Shown here: positions 22,801 to 30,234 of the stretch, one piece after another | Numbering within the stretch: the first letter of the stretch is position 1 | Layout of the letters: the number at the start of each line of letters is the position of its first letter | Origin: a virus | IMG/VR virus record: IMGVR_UViG_3300013088_000002 | Location: 1 to 41,126 of that record | DNA: 41,126 bases | Direction: 5' to 3' (one strand) | Program-made: the position numbers and the translations under genes | The notes under the pieces: generated by a model | What the model was told of the DNA's origin: nothing | Database searches by the model: none | What the model saw: the letters and a program-made list of their open reading frames with translations, nothing else

Positions 22801-25288
22801 TCGCATGTTCACTCTCGAACATCGCGGGTTCGCCAACCATGCCGATCCCCTCTTTCATACGGGCAGGCATTATCCCAAAGCGCTCCATCCAACTGTTGAT
22901 CGTCTTGGGCGACATGAAGCCACCCACGCCTGCCACAGCACGCGTAACCATATCGTTGATTGTGTTGCGAATGGCATACGCCGGGTTACCGCCCATGAGC
23001 AAGATACCCTGAGCTGATTTCAATGCGTGCGAGAAGCGAAAGAAGGGACTATCCTGCTTCAAATTGAAGAAGGTCTTGGCCCATTCCGCAAAGTGATCGT
23101 CCAGCGCCGCACCAACCATCCCATTCCATAAATCAGTGTTCCAGGGAATTTTACTCTTGCCTGTGAACAGGTCTGTGATGGACTTCATGTCTTCGGCGGT
23201 AAAGCGACCGGCCTGAATATCCTCCAGCAACGATTTTGCTTGTGGGGTATCCATTCCGGTAATCTTCTGTTTGAACTGCTCGAACGAACGGGCAACATCT
23301 TTGGTCTTTTCCATGCCGTCCAGTAGAGTAGCCGGGTCTATATTCATGGCATCTGCCAGGTTGTTGAGCATTGTAATTTTTTCCTGCGTCGGTTGGTTGT
23401 CCCACACCGCCAGCAGGTCCGGCATCCGTTTCTCGGCGAAGTCCTTGAGCACTGGCAAGATGGTATAGAACTCCGGTGTTCCCACCAGTGCCTTTGCCAT
23501 CGTAGCGGCGGTTTCCATGTCGCCGCTACCAACTGCTCGCATAAATCTGGTGGCTTCTGCCGGGTCGTTGAACTGCCACAATATCGCCCGAAGGTTATCC
23601 TGTGCCATTGACTGCCCAGAGATAGCCCGCTCATCGGGCGTGAGTGTTCCAAGATAATTGATAAAGCCACGTTTGCCAACCAGGTCAACCGGCGTATCCA
23701 GGAGTCCTTGCGTATCTGAGAATTTGCCTGCCCGGATTGTTCCTTCTTTTGTTATGCCAGCCACGAATCGCGCTATTCCTCCCAACCCTTCGGCTGCGTC
23801 TGGGGTAGTACGGATGATCGAAGAATATCTCTGTCCCGCTTTCATTAGACCCGATGTCTCGCGCAAGGCTTGTTCGGCTGCTGGACCGAAAGTATTTTCT
23901 ATCGCCTTGCCAAGTAATGTCTGTCCTACCAATGTTTTCCCGCTGATTTCATTTGCCAGTCCTTTGTTCACCAGACCGGGCAGATACATCAATGGATCGG
24001 CTACCATCTTTACCATCAGGTCGCGTTCGGTGCCGGTAAGACCGTATTGCAAGATCATGTTATTGACTGTCTCAACCGGATTTGCTCCGCCCACGATAGC
24101 ATTGCGGGTCTGCGCCATGAGTACATTGATTTCGGGTGCCTGTTGCGGGGTCGGTGCCCCAATCTGCCATACTTTTCCCCAATTGAATGAGCCATCCGGG
24201 TTCATAAACGAGACCGGGTTGGCTCGGATGATTGCTGCCGCTTTCTCTTTGGTAAGTCCCCCACCGAAAATAGCCTGCAATGCCTGCCAGTTCGCGGTAA
24301 GCATTTGCAGAGGGTCGCCGATTATGTCTGGCACCAATACCGCGCCTTCCAGCGCACCTCGAGACGACTGCCAGGCCGCCCTCAGATTTTGTGCTGAACC
24401 AAGTATCTGACTGATGTCACCGTATTTCTCCGGGTTTATCAATGACTCGGCAATTTGTGCCAGAGTACCTCCGCCCTGTTCGACGAACTGCGACGGGAAT
24501 CCTAGTGCGCTCAATGCGCCGGCACCGATCTTGTTGACCCAAGTATTTTTACTGGTTGTTGCCCAGCCACCCACTGCCCCCAGCGCAAGTGGGAGAAGAG
24601 CACCAGGACCCCCAGTAGCAATACCCGCCACGACTGCCATTGGTAGGGATTGAACCACGCCCGTGGCAATTGGGTTGCTCAATATGTCGTGTGCCGGCTT
24701 CTGCCACCATGGTAGATTCGACCAGTTGAAGGACGGATCTGCCATCATTTCGTTGCGCACTCTCAAATCCCACTTCGTCATGTCGAAGGCTGGATCAGTC
24801 AGGATGGCTTGTCGCTGATCAGCTGATAACACAGACCACGACGTTTGTCCTTGTTGAACGGATTGCAGAGTTGCCGCGGCTAATCCTCTATCCTGCGGCC
24901 ATAGGTAATCGGTTGGCGGAAGCTGAAGCGAGTTTTGCAACCACTGCCTGCCCGGGTCAGCAACGTTCAGGTATTTCCATTCCGTCCACGGAGTGTTCCC
25001 GTTTTTTTGAGCGAAGTAGTTATATGCCTGTGCCAGCTTCAATACATCCAGCCAGGGCGGAGGTGTCCACCCAGGGGGAGCGGATGCAACCGCATTGTGC
25101 CAACGTGCCACACGCATCGGGTCTTCCCAAAACGTGGGGTTATACCCAATGCTGCCCTTACCCTCACCTCTACCTTGCCTTGCCAGCAGTTCTATTTGCC
25201 TACTGGTCGGGTCCTCGTTGAGGTTGGTCTTATATGGGTTGGATGGCTGAAGAGGATAAACCCACGGATTTTTCTGGTAATTTCCCAT
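16865..25288 (-). CDS. Giant polyvalent internal virion protein with HExxH metallopeptidase motif
   Basis: This 2807-residue protein takes up one fifth of the genome. Residues 1-200 are Trp/Pro-rich with no clear family. Residues about 205-250 are hydrophobic and Gly/Ala-rich (TGVVQSLPMAVVAGIATGG...), a possible membrane segment. Long helical regions follow. Around 1500-1600 is a 'KAGIRPGLFTKAGMGLDDL' section. Residues about 1810-1950 are a phage polyvalent-protein peptidase domain with LFQSTKGGVTFL, then His1838-Glu1839-Asn-Ala-His1842 in TAVHENAHVWRR and EEKFARGFERYLADG. A small SH3-like part follows, then 800 helical residues. Encoded between portal and capsid, it is probably packaged and ejected, with the peptidase acting on the host or virion. 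The role is inference. Confidence 0.7.
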   Translation of the reverse strand: MGNYQKNPWVYPLQPSNPYKTNLNEDPTSRQIELLARQGRGEGKGSIGYNPTFWEDPMRVARWHNAVASAPPGWTPPPWLDVLKLAQAYNYFAQKNGNTPWTEWKYLNVADPGRQWLQNSLQLPPTDYLWPQDRGLAAATLQSVQQGQTSWSVLSADQRQAILTDPAFDMTKWDLRVRNEMMADPSFNWSNLPWWQKPAHDILSNPIATGVVQSLPMAVVAGIATGGPGALLPLALGAVGGWATTSKNTWVNKIGAGALSALGFPSQFVEQGGGTLAQIAESLINPEKYGDISQILGSAQNLRAAWQSSRGALEGAVLVPDIIGDPLQMLTANWQALQAIFGGGLTKEKAAAIIRANPVSFMNPDGSFNWGKVWQIGAPTPQQAPEINVLMAQTRNAIVGGANPVETVNNMILQYGLTGTERDLMVKMVADPLMYLPGLVNKGLANEISGKTLVGQTLLGKAIENTFGPAAEQALRETSGLMKAGQRYSSIIRTTPDAAEGLGGIARFVAGITKEGTIRAGKFSDTQGLLDTPVDLVGKRGFINYLGTLTPDERAISGQSMAQDNLRAILWQFNDPAEATRFMRAVGSGDMETAATMAKALVGTPEFYTILPVLKDFAEKRMPDLLAVWDNQPTQEKITMLNNLADAMNIDPATLLDGMEKTKDVARSFEQFKQKITGMDTPQAKSLLEDIQAGRFTAEDMKSITDLFTGKSKIPWNTDLWNGMVGAALDDHFAEWAKTFFNLKQDSPFFRFSHALKSAQGILLMGGNPAYAIRNTINDMVTRAVAGVGGFMSPKTINSWMERFGIMPARMKEGIGMVGEPAMFESEHATARMVSSTRMGEGPISVADKFLRNIGSKMPFTKLSGWVEGMESQQAFAIGMRKMWGRIWNRDAGFTKMNPELTNALAAIDPRAPDMVYAAIEGGMNRAEIESAIYGQQNAVRAREYIRGAADKLGISSQQAGTMLDQLGVLDKLDTLLQNARTPDQIRNAFNNVDRYAQDQVEIYRAQELPARMVEVANRVDVEGAPAAMDILADTISRNTDTWLEHYTTFGDVFDQINEIANAGMRDKLLRDARITNADRWNKANAWEMTTYRGLMEALKWDKSPEIVDFMRSLDEVNQVKSDTYKVQLDAVDVWSQKWQGQWDNPQRWTEWDAMQAEFDASFKKMFKTEHDGMVAQGDAMGKAVGLRYGDQVGAAFNKGWADVVRFRDAMVAEVQKFRTEAAGMKYEQRQAAKAQFYQHEYPAMIVQFGDVRKTFGEDLQGAIAGRPNLPLSPSEKTAQTATPDTNATNATNVVLKQTQAELITQEAAAEVAKYDAINLAEEQNIAKIASDHGIPTADENGNPLPNAKLDLIKLVRQYGGTEGAHLRTWKDLTAHPDIVEKAFANKELRAQMQPTLVELPTVPTDVVQQMVDAVETGKITPDEAQAVVDKIVEVNPTVESIQPSPADRVHASVVNGGMTFKDYVGYNKWLEQPIADALNEMMRQTGESPNKAPRDIQQAIADKGGIKIGYKPDLTGEISGKAGIRPGLFTKAGMGLDDLVIALRDDGYILQSVIDNPMDNGGINAVSDMIRRSTTGEKIYPIGEMQPDWVKRAGGSKNAGMLVGQILAGVEDAGARRVQAIKSDAYSWMIDNIQNYPDARIALKIPFDEHTSPIVEQISMLERSLNTPGLDISERIAEASRLYENLPEDAPTSLHARLDAVIEKLIPDETKSRIINESDNATAEAQANANVVMTRRVYEEQLRNTAHLTEEQITATMATMDGLEKWYTRTTGEPGENVYKYYSGMNAEGTAGDLMQQSVLYEGQPLFQSTKGGVTFLPDKSAIMHFFDNADISTAVHENAHVWRRMMQDIADRGNLEVQTDLTTLEKWAGVKDSTWTTDAEEKFARGFERYLADGVAPTSALVKVFENFKNWMLQIYKSITGSPIDVTITPEVKAVFDRLMGQEPTEKIPAGYWTEETFVDNLNKIAQSDLATSPTQLNIQAVEKAIAESKTVSKKALEEYALQKAVAQLVTPALHQVGDIVRLQDGTQATITAVRPDATLELDNGRVVSAAAVERVATQDNMFGEQPPTQQTQLFQSADPRMPFGLYDQMGGQLHEGQVLDEGWTQYVKPLLDAMQEEAVRRNQEPPLQVGGADDATQIALRRYLNQVNQEMAGAKLQTVRWGEMQRDNALLNYNRRYGFDKYLDVAYPYQFWYTRSLMNWMARIVDRPAWFSNYARLRMAQNTFTSNVPERLRGKIAIPVPFLPKWMGNTLYIDPWNTFFPPAQFAQPFQTMAMDQNSQFINVTRIIQQWGTDGTMSSADAQQALQSQSGPVWDKAVAEASLNQQAEISNPFDFMRTMFGPAWYLSAPLNYLGIKIPGISTGNPGDIGVLPLTSTANAVAAVTQGTLAEPIGDILGMFAKPETWARKALGLPQNGEFGDYYIDRQLANMVADGEVSAQDAELAMMQRTGPAFDAAMQRVKLELAMKVPGAATTYALLHGASVQQIAASIPVSLFSAAILPAGELKFRGLTDKWNAAWDKYNAGDTTAINQFFTDHPEYEAYLARKKTPDERLRNFLVGQIWDSYMALSKADKHMVQAQIGNLFQQTFLDSNTRDYTALDVDTLATWARYLNGIVPQVPATKAVTDISQAQFTTPTLMPETLDVGLKAWEAERDSRFPGILDIQSMYYSLPTSQRDAFKVNFPQYNQYLNWRKTYIASHPTLRPFIDSYYAQDILSGKTQASQETLSLLKLYYSQDYQDPLYGAADYLKDASPILWEQLFDYQLLHQRPSDAAMTELRTIWEAAGKPAGTLQSFLDDIIMPTLNQ

Positions 25289-25300
25289 CAGAACTCCGGT

Positions 25301-25909
25301 CTAGCGGTTGACGTTCCAATTCATCAGTTTGCTCATCCAGGCGTAGGGAGTTTTGCTGTAATCAATTCCGTTGTAGTCGCTTCCATAGCCATAGTTACCA
25401 CCACCACCGCCACCGCCACCATAGTTGGTCAAGGGGAGGGGAGGAAGGGAGTAGGGATTATAATAGGACAAGGAACCTTTGGCACCAAGTGGGTCATGGC
25501 CGTACTTGACTTCATCCGATCCCCACTTGACAGGAGGTAAGATGTCCTGTGTGTCATTCTTCACCCCGGGGAAGTAATCAGCACCCCATTTGACAGGAGG
25601 CAGTAGTAGCGTGTCGTCCTTCTGGGGAAAAGCATTCAAAAGTCCCCGCAGTCTGGGACTGGCCCGGCTTGGAGTTTTTGATTTGGCAAGAAACGCGGTG
25701 ATTGCATTTAGAGCATTCTGGAAGGCTGCTTTTGCGGCCCTGGCTTCCTCGGCTCGGGCAGCATACATCTCCTGCGCTGCCCCAGCGCGAGTTTGCATTG
25801 GATCATTAGCCCAGTCCTGCGTCCAGCCTCTTTCGTCAGCCCAGGTCTGTCTTTTCTGGTCGGTGTTTGGCTCGTCGTAAGCCCATCTTCGATTCTTTTC
25901 GTCTGACAT
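25301..25909 (-). CDS. Low-complexity virion protein with PPVKWG repeats and C-terminal WNVN tag
   Basis: The protein has 202 residues. The N-terminal half is charged and helical (DEKNRRWAYDEP..., EMYAARAEEARAAKAAFQNALNAI). The middle has two PPVKWG motifs. Then come a Tyr/Pro stretch and a run of Gly, and the end reads 'DYSKTPYAWMSKLMNWNVNR'. That end matches the end of the next upstream gene (DYYSKPQRWM...WNVN), and KWG motifs are shared with it. The two look like relatives with different bodies. The position between the portal and the giant protein suggests internal head proteins. Function unknown. Confidence 0.6.
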   Translation of the reverse strand: MSDEKNRRWAYDEPNTDQKRQTWADERGWTQDWANDPMQTRAGAAQEMYAARAEEARAAKAAFQNALNAITAFLAKSKTPSRASPRLRGLLNAFPQKDDTLLLPPVKWGADYFPGVKNDTQDILPPVKWGSDEVKYGHDPLGAKGSLSYYNPYSLPPLPLTNYGGGGGGGGNYGYGSDYNGIDYSKTPYAWMSKLMNWNVNR

Positions 25910-25924
25910 TTCAACCTTCTTTCT

Positions 25925-26512
25925 TTACGTCTGCCATGTCTTGCCTCTTGGCTGGTTGACGTTCCAGCCAACAGGACTGGTCATCCATCTCTGAGGTTTG
26001 GAGTAGTAGTCAACACCAAGGTAAGGATTGTCCACATAGGTAAACGGGGCTTGATACCCAGGTGGCTGATAAACAGGTGGCACCGGGTAGGGACTTGGAG
26101 GACTTGGCGGCAACGGAGGATATGGACTTGGAGGTACCGGCGGGTAAGGATCAGGACCCCACTTCGGTGGCTTAGGAGGCTTGTAAGGGTTATTAGGATC
26201 AGGACCCCACTTCGGTGGCTTAGGAGGCTTGTAAGGGTTATTAGGATCAGGACCCCACTTCGGTGGCTTAGGAGGCTTGGGAGGGTTATCAGGATCAGGA
26301 CCCCACTTATCAGGAGGCTTAGGAGGCTTGGGAGGGTTATCAGGATCAGGACCCCATTTATCAGGAGGCTGAGGAGGCTTAGGAGGGTTATCAGGATCAG
26401 GACCCCATTTATCAGGAGGCAGGTCAGGAGGGTTAGGATCCCATTTTTCAGGTTGAACTCCCAACTTTTTCAAAAAAGCAATTATCTGCATATTTTCTCG
26501 TTGTGATAACAT
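25925..26512 (-). CDS. Proline-rich KWGPDP-repeat protein
   Basis: The protein is 195 residues, using the ATG at 26512 with GGAGTC upstream. After about 20 residues (MLSQRENMQIIAFLKKLGV) comes a roughly 105-residue stretch of six or seven repeats of the type 'KWGPDPDNPPKPPKPP', then a Pro/Tyr/Ser section and a C-terminal tag (VDYYSKPQRWMTSPVGWNVN). Expected to be extended (polyproline helix) and disordered. The tag is shared with the protein at 25301-25909. It may be a spacer or a structural ruler in the virion, or bind a partner by repeated KWG motifs. I know of no described family that fits. Confidence 0.65.
   Translation of the reverse strand: MLSQRENMQIIAFLKKLGVQPEKWDPNPPDLPPDKWGPDPDNPPKPPQPPDKWGPDPDNPPKPPKPPDKWGPDPDNPPKPPKPPKWGPDPNNPYKPPKPPKWGPDPNNPYKPPKPPKWGPDPYPPVPPSPYPPLPPSPPSPYPVPPVYQPPGYQAPFTYVDNPYLGVDYYSKPQRWMTSPVGWNVNQPRGKTWQT
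26148..26440 (-). repeat. 45-51-bp tandem repeats coding the KWGPDP units
   Basis: About six copies, each starting GGATCAGGACCCCA(C/T)TT on the plus strand, spaced 48 or 51 bp. The first three are nearly identical at DNA level (48-bp unit), which shows recent duplication. Copy number is likely to vary between related phages. Confidence 0.85.
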
Positions 26513-26513
26513 G

Positions 26514-26810
26514 TTAGACTCCTTGCTGATTGGTATTGCTAGCATTGACACCAGCAGTGCCATTGATACGATCGCGAATAACCTTGATTTGTGCAGTTGC
26601 TTTGGCATGGATACCTAGATTCTGCGCTTGCATCGCTACTATTTCCGGTTGATGAGCATCCCATTGGGCCAGAATGCCTTTATCTACCACAGCCTGAGCG
26701 CGTCGTAGGTCCGGCGCGTTCCACTCCGCGGCAAAGTCCTGGATGGCGAGTTGAATATCCATCATCGCGCCCAAGGCTGCGGTTTTGGCATCCCTGATCG
26801 TGTTGGCCAT
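26514..26810 (-). CDS. Small helical head protein, 98 aa
   Basis: The start overlaps the previous stop (TAATG). The sequence is helical: RDAKTAALGAMMDIQLAIQDFAAEWN, LRRAQAVVDKGILAQWD, and HAKATAQIKVIRDRING, with a disordered tail. No recognised family. It is tightly coupled with the 81-aa gene and lies between the portal and the proline-rich gene, so it is probably a virion or assembly component. Confidence 0.55.
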   Translation of the reverse strand: MANTIRDAKTAALGAMMDIQLAIQDFAAEWNAPDLRRAQAVVDKGILAQWDAHQPEIVAMQAQNLGIHAKATAQIKVIRDRINGTAGVNASNTNQQGV

Positions 26811-27055
26811 TACATACCACCGGGGTTACCTGGCATCGGGCCGGCAGGTCCGGCGGGTGGACGCGCACCTGCTCCTGCTCCAGCGCTTTGCTGAGCAATT
26901 GCGCTCAATCGCTGGATCAGTTGCATCAAGAAGTCCTGGTCATTCAATAGTGCCCGTTTGATTAGCGCCATTGGATCACCGCTACCTGCACCAGGTTGTG
27001 CAGGATTGGCAGGAGCCGGACTTGGTTGGTTGGGATTCGCCCATCTTTGGTTCAT
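26810..27055 (-). CDS. Small Pro/Ala/Gly-rich protein, 81 aa
   Basis: AAGGAG lies 7 nt before ATG. The protein has a disordered Pro/Ala/Asn N terminus, a helix DPMALIKRALLNDQDFLMQLIQRLSAIAQQ, and a Gly/Pro/Ala C terminus ending PGNPGGM. Low-complexity composition like the neighbouring head genes. Function unknown; it may be an assembly chaperone or portal partner. Confidence 0.5.
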   Translation of the reverse strand: MNQRWANPNQPSPAPANPAQPGAGSGDPMALIKRALLNDQDFLMQLIQRLSAIAQQSAGAGAGARPPAGPAGPMPGNPGGM

Positions 27056-27068
27056 AGTGTTCTCCTTA

Positions 27069-28814
27069 TTATTGTCCGCCAGGTATCATCCCAGACGGAA
27101 TAGGTTGGGTAGGTGTCATTGGTTGTTCGGGTCCTTGTGGTTGGGTTTGCTGCATCTGTGCAATTTGTTCAGGTGTCGAACCCTGTGGTTGCCCTTGTCC
27201 GGGCTGAGCAGGCTGCATCAGTCCCATCTTCTGCGCCATTTGCTGCATGAAGATGGGGAATAATACTTTGGCTGCCATGTCTGCCATCTGCTCACGCCAA
27301 ATCTTCGACTGCTCATTATCTGACTGGCCGATGTTCAAGATGTTGTCGCGCGTCCACTCTTTACTTGCCAACCCGGAACTAACTATTGTTGCGCCTGTGC
27401 TAGCCTGTTGCATCTTGTCTTGCGGCAGATTAACATCCACAGAAACCTTGAAGTTTAGGACTTCCGGCATCTGTGCTGGGTCAAACTTGACGGCAGCACC
27501 CGTCGTTGTAGAGATTGTTGCCTTGCCATCAATCTTCCACCAGTCAAAGGCGATACTCATTGCATCAGCGAATAGTGCTGCCATCCCTTCTTGGATGGGG
27601 GTCAACGGCAAGCGCCCTGCTTGATGTAGAAGGGATAACGCCGAGAACGTTGGGTTTCCTGTAAGCTGCTGACCAAGAGTCTGGTCATATATCGTGCTTT
27701 CGTTCATCAGATCATCGTATAACTGGTACTGTTGCACCAACCCGGGATTGATGATCTCTTTGGCAAATGGAACCAGACTGTTTCCTACCGGCATTTCAAC
27801 GACACCGCCTATTGTGGAATGATTGATTTCAATAGTGTCGTCGGGGTTTACTTTGTTGTGCACGAATTGCGCGTTCATTAGGGCCGCGGCATTGGTCGCT
27901 GTGATGGTCAGGAACAGGTTTTGCCGCTGCCATACACCGGATACGATAACAGGATACAGGAATGGCAGAATTGCACGTTCAGGCTGCTTGTAAACGCTCG
28001 ACCCTTCGGGCGAGTAGTAAGCGACCGGGATTGACGATAGTCCGTGTGGTCCAGCCAGGATTGGTACTTTATCGCCTCCCGTCCACACATAGACATTCGC
28101 CCGGTCATAGAAGACATTGAGTTCAACATTCTCGTATGATTTGCGCCCAGCCAATACCCGTTCTGCGTCCCCGCCATAGGCGGCGAGCACATCAGCCACG
28201 GTGACTTTAACCTTCTGGTAATGCGCTTCGAGGCCGGAGCGAGAGCGGCGAACGTAACAGGTGGTCGCTTCCAATGGCTCGAACAAGTACGGCGTCTGTT
28301 TCCTGATCTCCTCGTGATGTTTGACATTCGCATCGAATAATGGCTTCTTGTCTTTATCCTTATTCTCTTTCGCTGCGGTCTGGGCAACTTCCAGCATATC
28401 CTTTGTGCTAATTACCCGCATGTGCATTTCACCGTAGAGAGTAGCAGAGTGGGCCATGTCTCGCTCGGCGACAATCTTTTGAACCGCGTTACTGCCAGCC
28501 CACATCGCATTAGCGGCCTTCTCACATAGGGAAGACTTGTCTACTGCGTCCAGGTTATTCTTTTCTGCCGGCACATTGAACGTTGGTGTGGTTGCTGATA
28601 ACAATCTGGTCGCGCCTCGCACCTTGTTATGCGGGTCGGGGGAAATGGTCAACTTCACTTCTCCACTCGGTTTATCCGTCCAGTCCATGAAGAAGGCTTC
28701 TTCACATTTGACTTGGTTCTCTCGAAGAGTTGAATAGGAAGTTACCATCTCCTTCGCGGTGGTTTGGGCGAGTTCAAAGCCTACAAGGTCAAGGTCGGTT
28801 TTCTTCGTTGGCAT
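27069..28814 (-). CDS. Portal protein
   Basis: The protein is 581 residues, starting MPTKKTDLDLVGFEL (GGAGC before ATG). Early residues 'MVTSYSTLRENQVKCEEAFFMDW' and 'ATRLLSATTPTFNVPAEKNN' look like a portal clip and wing. A hydrophobic segment in 'PERAILPFLYPVIVSGVWQRQNLFLTITATN' and the helical 'SALSLLHQAGRLPLTPIQEGMAALFADAMSIAFDWWK' follow. The C-terminal 50 residues are Gln/Pro-rich. The position directly downstream of the large terminase is the normal one. The family match is by order and general features rather than a signature. Confidence 0.7.
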   Translation of the reverse strand: MPTKKTDLDLVGFELAQTTAKEMVTSYSTLRENQVKCEEAFFMDWTDKPSGEVKLTISPDPHNKVRGATRLLSATTPTFNVPAEKNNLDAVDKSSLCEKAANAMWAGSNAVQKIVAERDMAHSATLYGEMHMRVISTKDMLEVAQTAAKENKDKDKKPLFDANVKHHEEIRKQTPYLFEPLEATTCYVRRSRSGLEAHYQKVKVTVADVLAAYGGDAERVLAGRKSYENVELNVFYDRANVYVWTGGDKVPILAGPHGLSSIPVAYYSPEGSSVYKQPERAILPFLYPVIVSGVWQRQNLFLTITATNAAALMNAQFVHNKVNPDDTIEINHSTIGGVVEMPVGNSLVPFAKEIINPGLVQQYQLYDDLMNESTIYDQTLGQQLTGNPTFSALSLLHQAGRLPLTPIQEGMAALFADAMSIAFDWWKIDGKATISTTTGAAVKFDPAQMPEVLNFKVSVDVNLPQDKMQQASTGATIVSSGLASKEWTRDNILNIGQSDNEQSKIWREQMADMAAKVLFPIFMQQMAQKMGLMQPAQPGQGQPQGSTPEQIAQMQQTQPQGPEQPMTPTQPIPSGMIPGGQ

Positions 28815-28824
28815 GTTGTTGCTC

Positions 28825-30234
28825 CTACAAATTCTTATATTGCGACGGTAGGTGTTGCTTCGGCTGCTGCGGTTTCGGTGCGGCAATACTGCTTTCGTTA
28901 GTAAACCCATACCTATCAGCATCAAAGGCATGGTCTTCCTGACCATCTGCTACATCCTCTGTGCCTTCTTTCAGGGCTAAACTTTCCATTTGCTCAATCA
29001 GGTGTGGACAACTCTCGAATACCTGCCAGCCCGGTTCTCCGTCGCCAATGTCGGCCAGCGCGTTGTGCACCTTGCGTATGCCCGACTTGCGATCATTATC
29101 CGCCTTCGTCAGCGGTACACCAGCCTTCTGATACTCATCCGCAGTCGAAAACACTATCCCATCTTGATTCTTTCTTGTCCACATGGACGGATCGGCATAG
29201 GTGATATTGATATGTTCGGTGGGTGGCGTATTGGCTTTGATGAGTTCGGCTTGTTGTTTATCAGTCAACCCGGCCACATACACTTCCCGATAGGTGTATT
29301 TGTGCTGCGTATCTGGATTCTTTGTTTTCCACGTGCAGCAGAACGGAGAAGCATAGCCCCAGTCCACTGATCTCCACTTCGGCCAATGGAGTGGAATGTC
29401 AAAACAATCTTCCAGCTTTACAATGTGCCGCTCATGGTTCCAGTCCGGGAAGGCCATGCCTGCGAACGCATCCCAATCGCCGTCACGCCAGGCTTTACGA
29501 AGCGGTCCAGTTAGTCCATCCAGCCATGCTTGGTACTCTGGATTGATGAATGGGTTGGTAATGTGCGTCACATCAAAAAACTTAGTGGTTCGCTCATTAC
29601 CCTTGCGGGAAGGTTCGACAAACATCTTCTTGAACCACATCAGCCCAGGGCCGTCTGCGTTCGTTGTCAGATATATCCGTGGCCGCCAATGAGTCTTGCT
29701 GGTACGAAGGGAGCCACGAATGGCATCTTTCTTCTTCTCCGAGAGCTGGGTGCACTCCTCTGCCAAGATACCGTCGTACTCAATGCCCAGATATTTATCA
29801 ATGTCACGCTCGTCTTTGAATCCGCCGAGCAGGATACGGCTGCCATTCTCAAACTCAATCTCATTGGCAGTCTGCTTGTGCGGTACATAAGCACACAGCC
29901 GGCGCACCAAGTCTTCCAAACTCTCCTGCGCTGTTTTCATCACCTTGCGCAAGAACAAGAATTTCAGCCCGTCTACCCGTTGACAATCATCCAGGGCGGC
30001 TTGTGCCATTGCTGCATGGCTCTTACCAGGTCCACGCTTACCACCCAGGGCAATCCATTCTGGACCGCCATAACGATCAGCAGAACGAGCCGCGGCGTGG
30101 AAGGGCAGGAAGCCGGGGATAGGCACATAGCCAGTCATCAAGAAGCGCTCGGCTTGGTCGCGTGGACAACCAGCCTCTTTTGCCGCCATCACCAATCGTT
30201 CTACGCGCTCATCAGCCACCAGAACTGTTGCCAT
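28825..30234 (-). CDS. terL: Terminase large subunit
   Basis: The protein is 469 residues. The ATG at 30234 (AAGG upstream) overlaps the end of terS by 23 nt. The ATPase part shows Walker A GGKRGPGKS at 64-72, adenine-motif-like residues before it, and Walker B at 153-160 (YDGILAEE). The coupling motif is 'IYLTTNADGPG'. The RNase-H-like nuclease has Asp291 in SVDWGYA, Asp348 in ITYADPS and Asp438 in DHAFDADRYG. It cuts and pumps DNA into the prohead through the portal encoded next door. It is complete and of normal size. Confidence 0.93.
   Translation of the reverse strand: MATVLVADERVERLVMAAKEAGCPRDQAERFLMTGYVPIPGFLPFHAAARSADRYGGPEWIALGGKRGPGKSHAAMAQAALDDCQRVDGLKFLFLRKVMKTAQESLEDLVRRLCAYVPHKQTANEIEFENGSRILLGGFKDERDIDKYLGIEYDGILAEECTQLSEKKKDAIRGSLRTSKTHWRPRIYLTTNADGPGLMWFKKMFVEPSRKGNERTTKFFDVTHITNPFINPEYQAWLDGLTGPLRKAWRDGDWDAFAGMAFPDWNHERHIVKLEDCFDIPLHWPKWRSVDWGYASPFCCTWKTKNPDTQHKYTYREVYVAGLTDKQQAELIKANTPPTEHINITYADPSMWTRKNQDGIVFSTADEYQKAGVPLTKADNDRKSGIRKVHNALADIGDGEPGWQVFESCPHLIEQMESLALKEGTEDVADGQEDHAFDADRYGFTNESSIAAPKPQQPKQHLPSQYKNL

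Noticed and set aside
16865-25288. N4-like virion RNA polymerase
   Set aside because: Size and position would fit, but I see no polymerase motifs such as the T/DxxGR and catalytic Asp pattern; the recognisable domain is a metallopeptidase.
26148-26440. CRISPR-like or non-coding repeat array
   Set aside because: The repeats are contiguous, without spacers, and keep one reading frame as proline-rich protein repeats.
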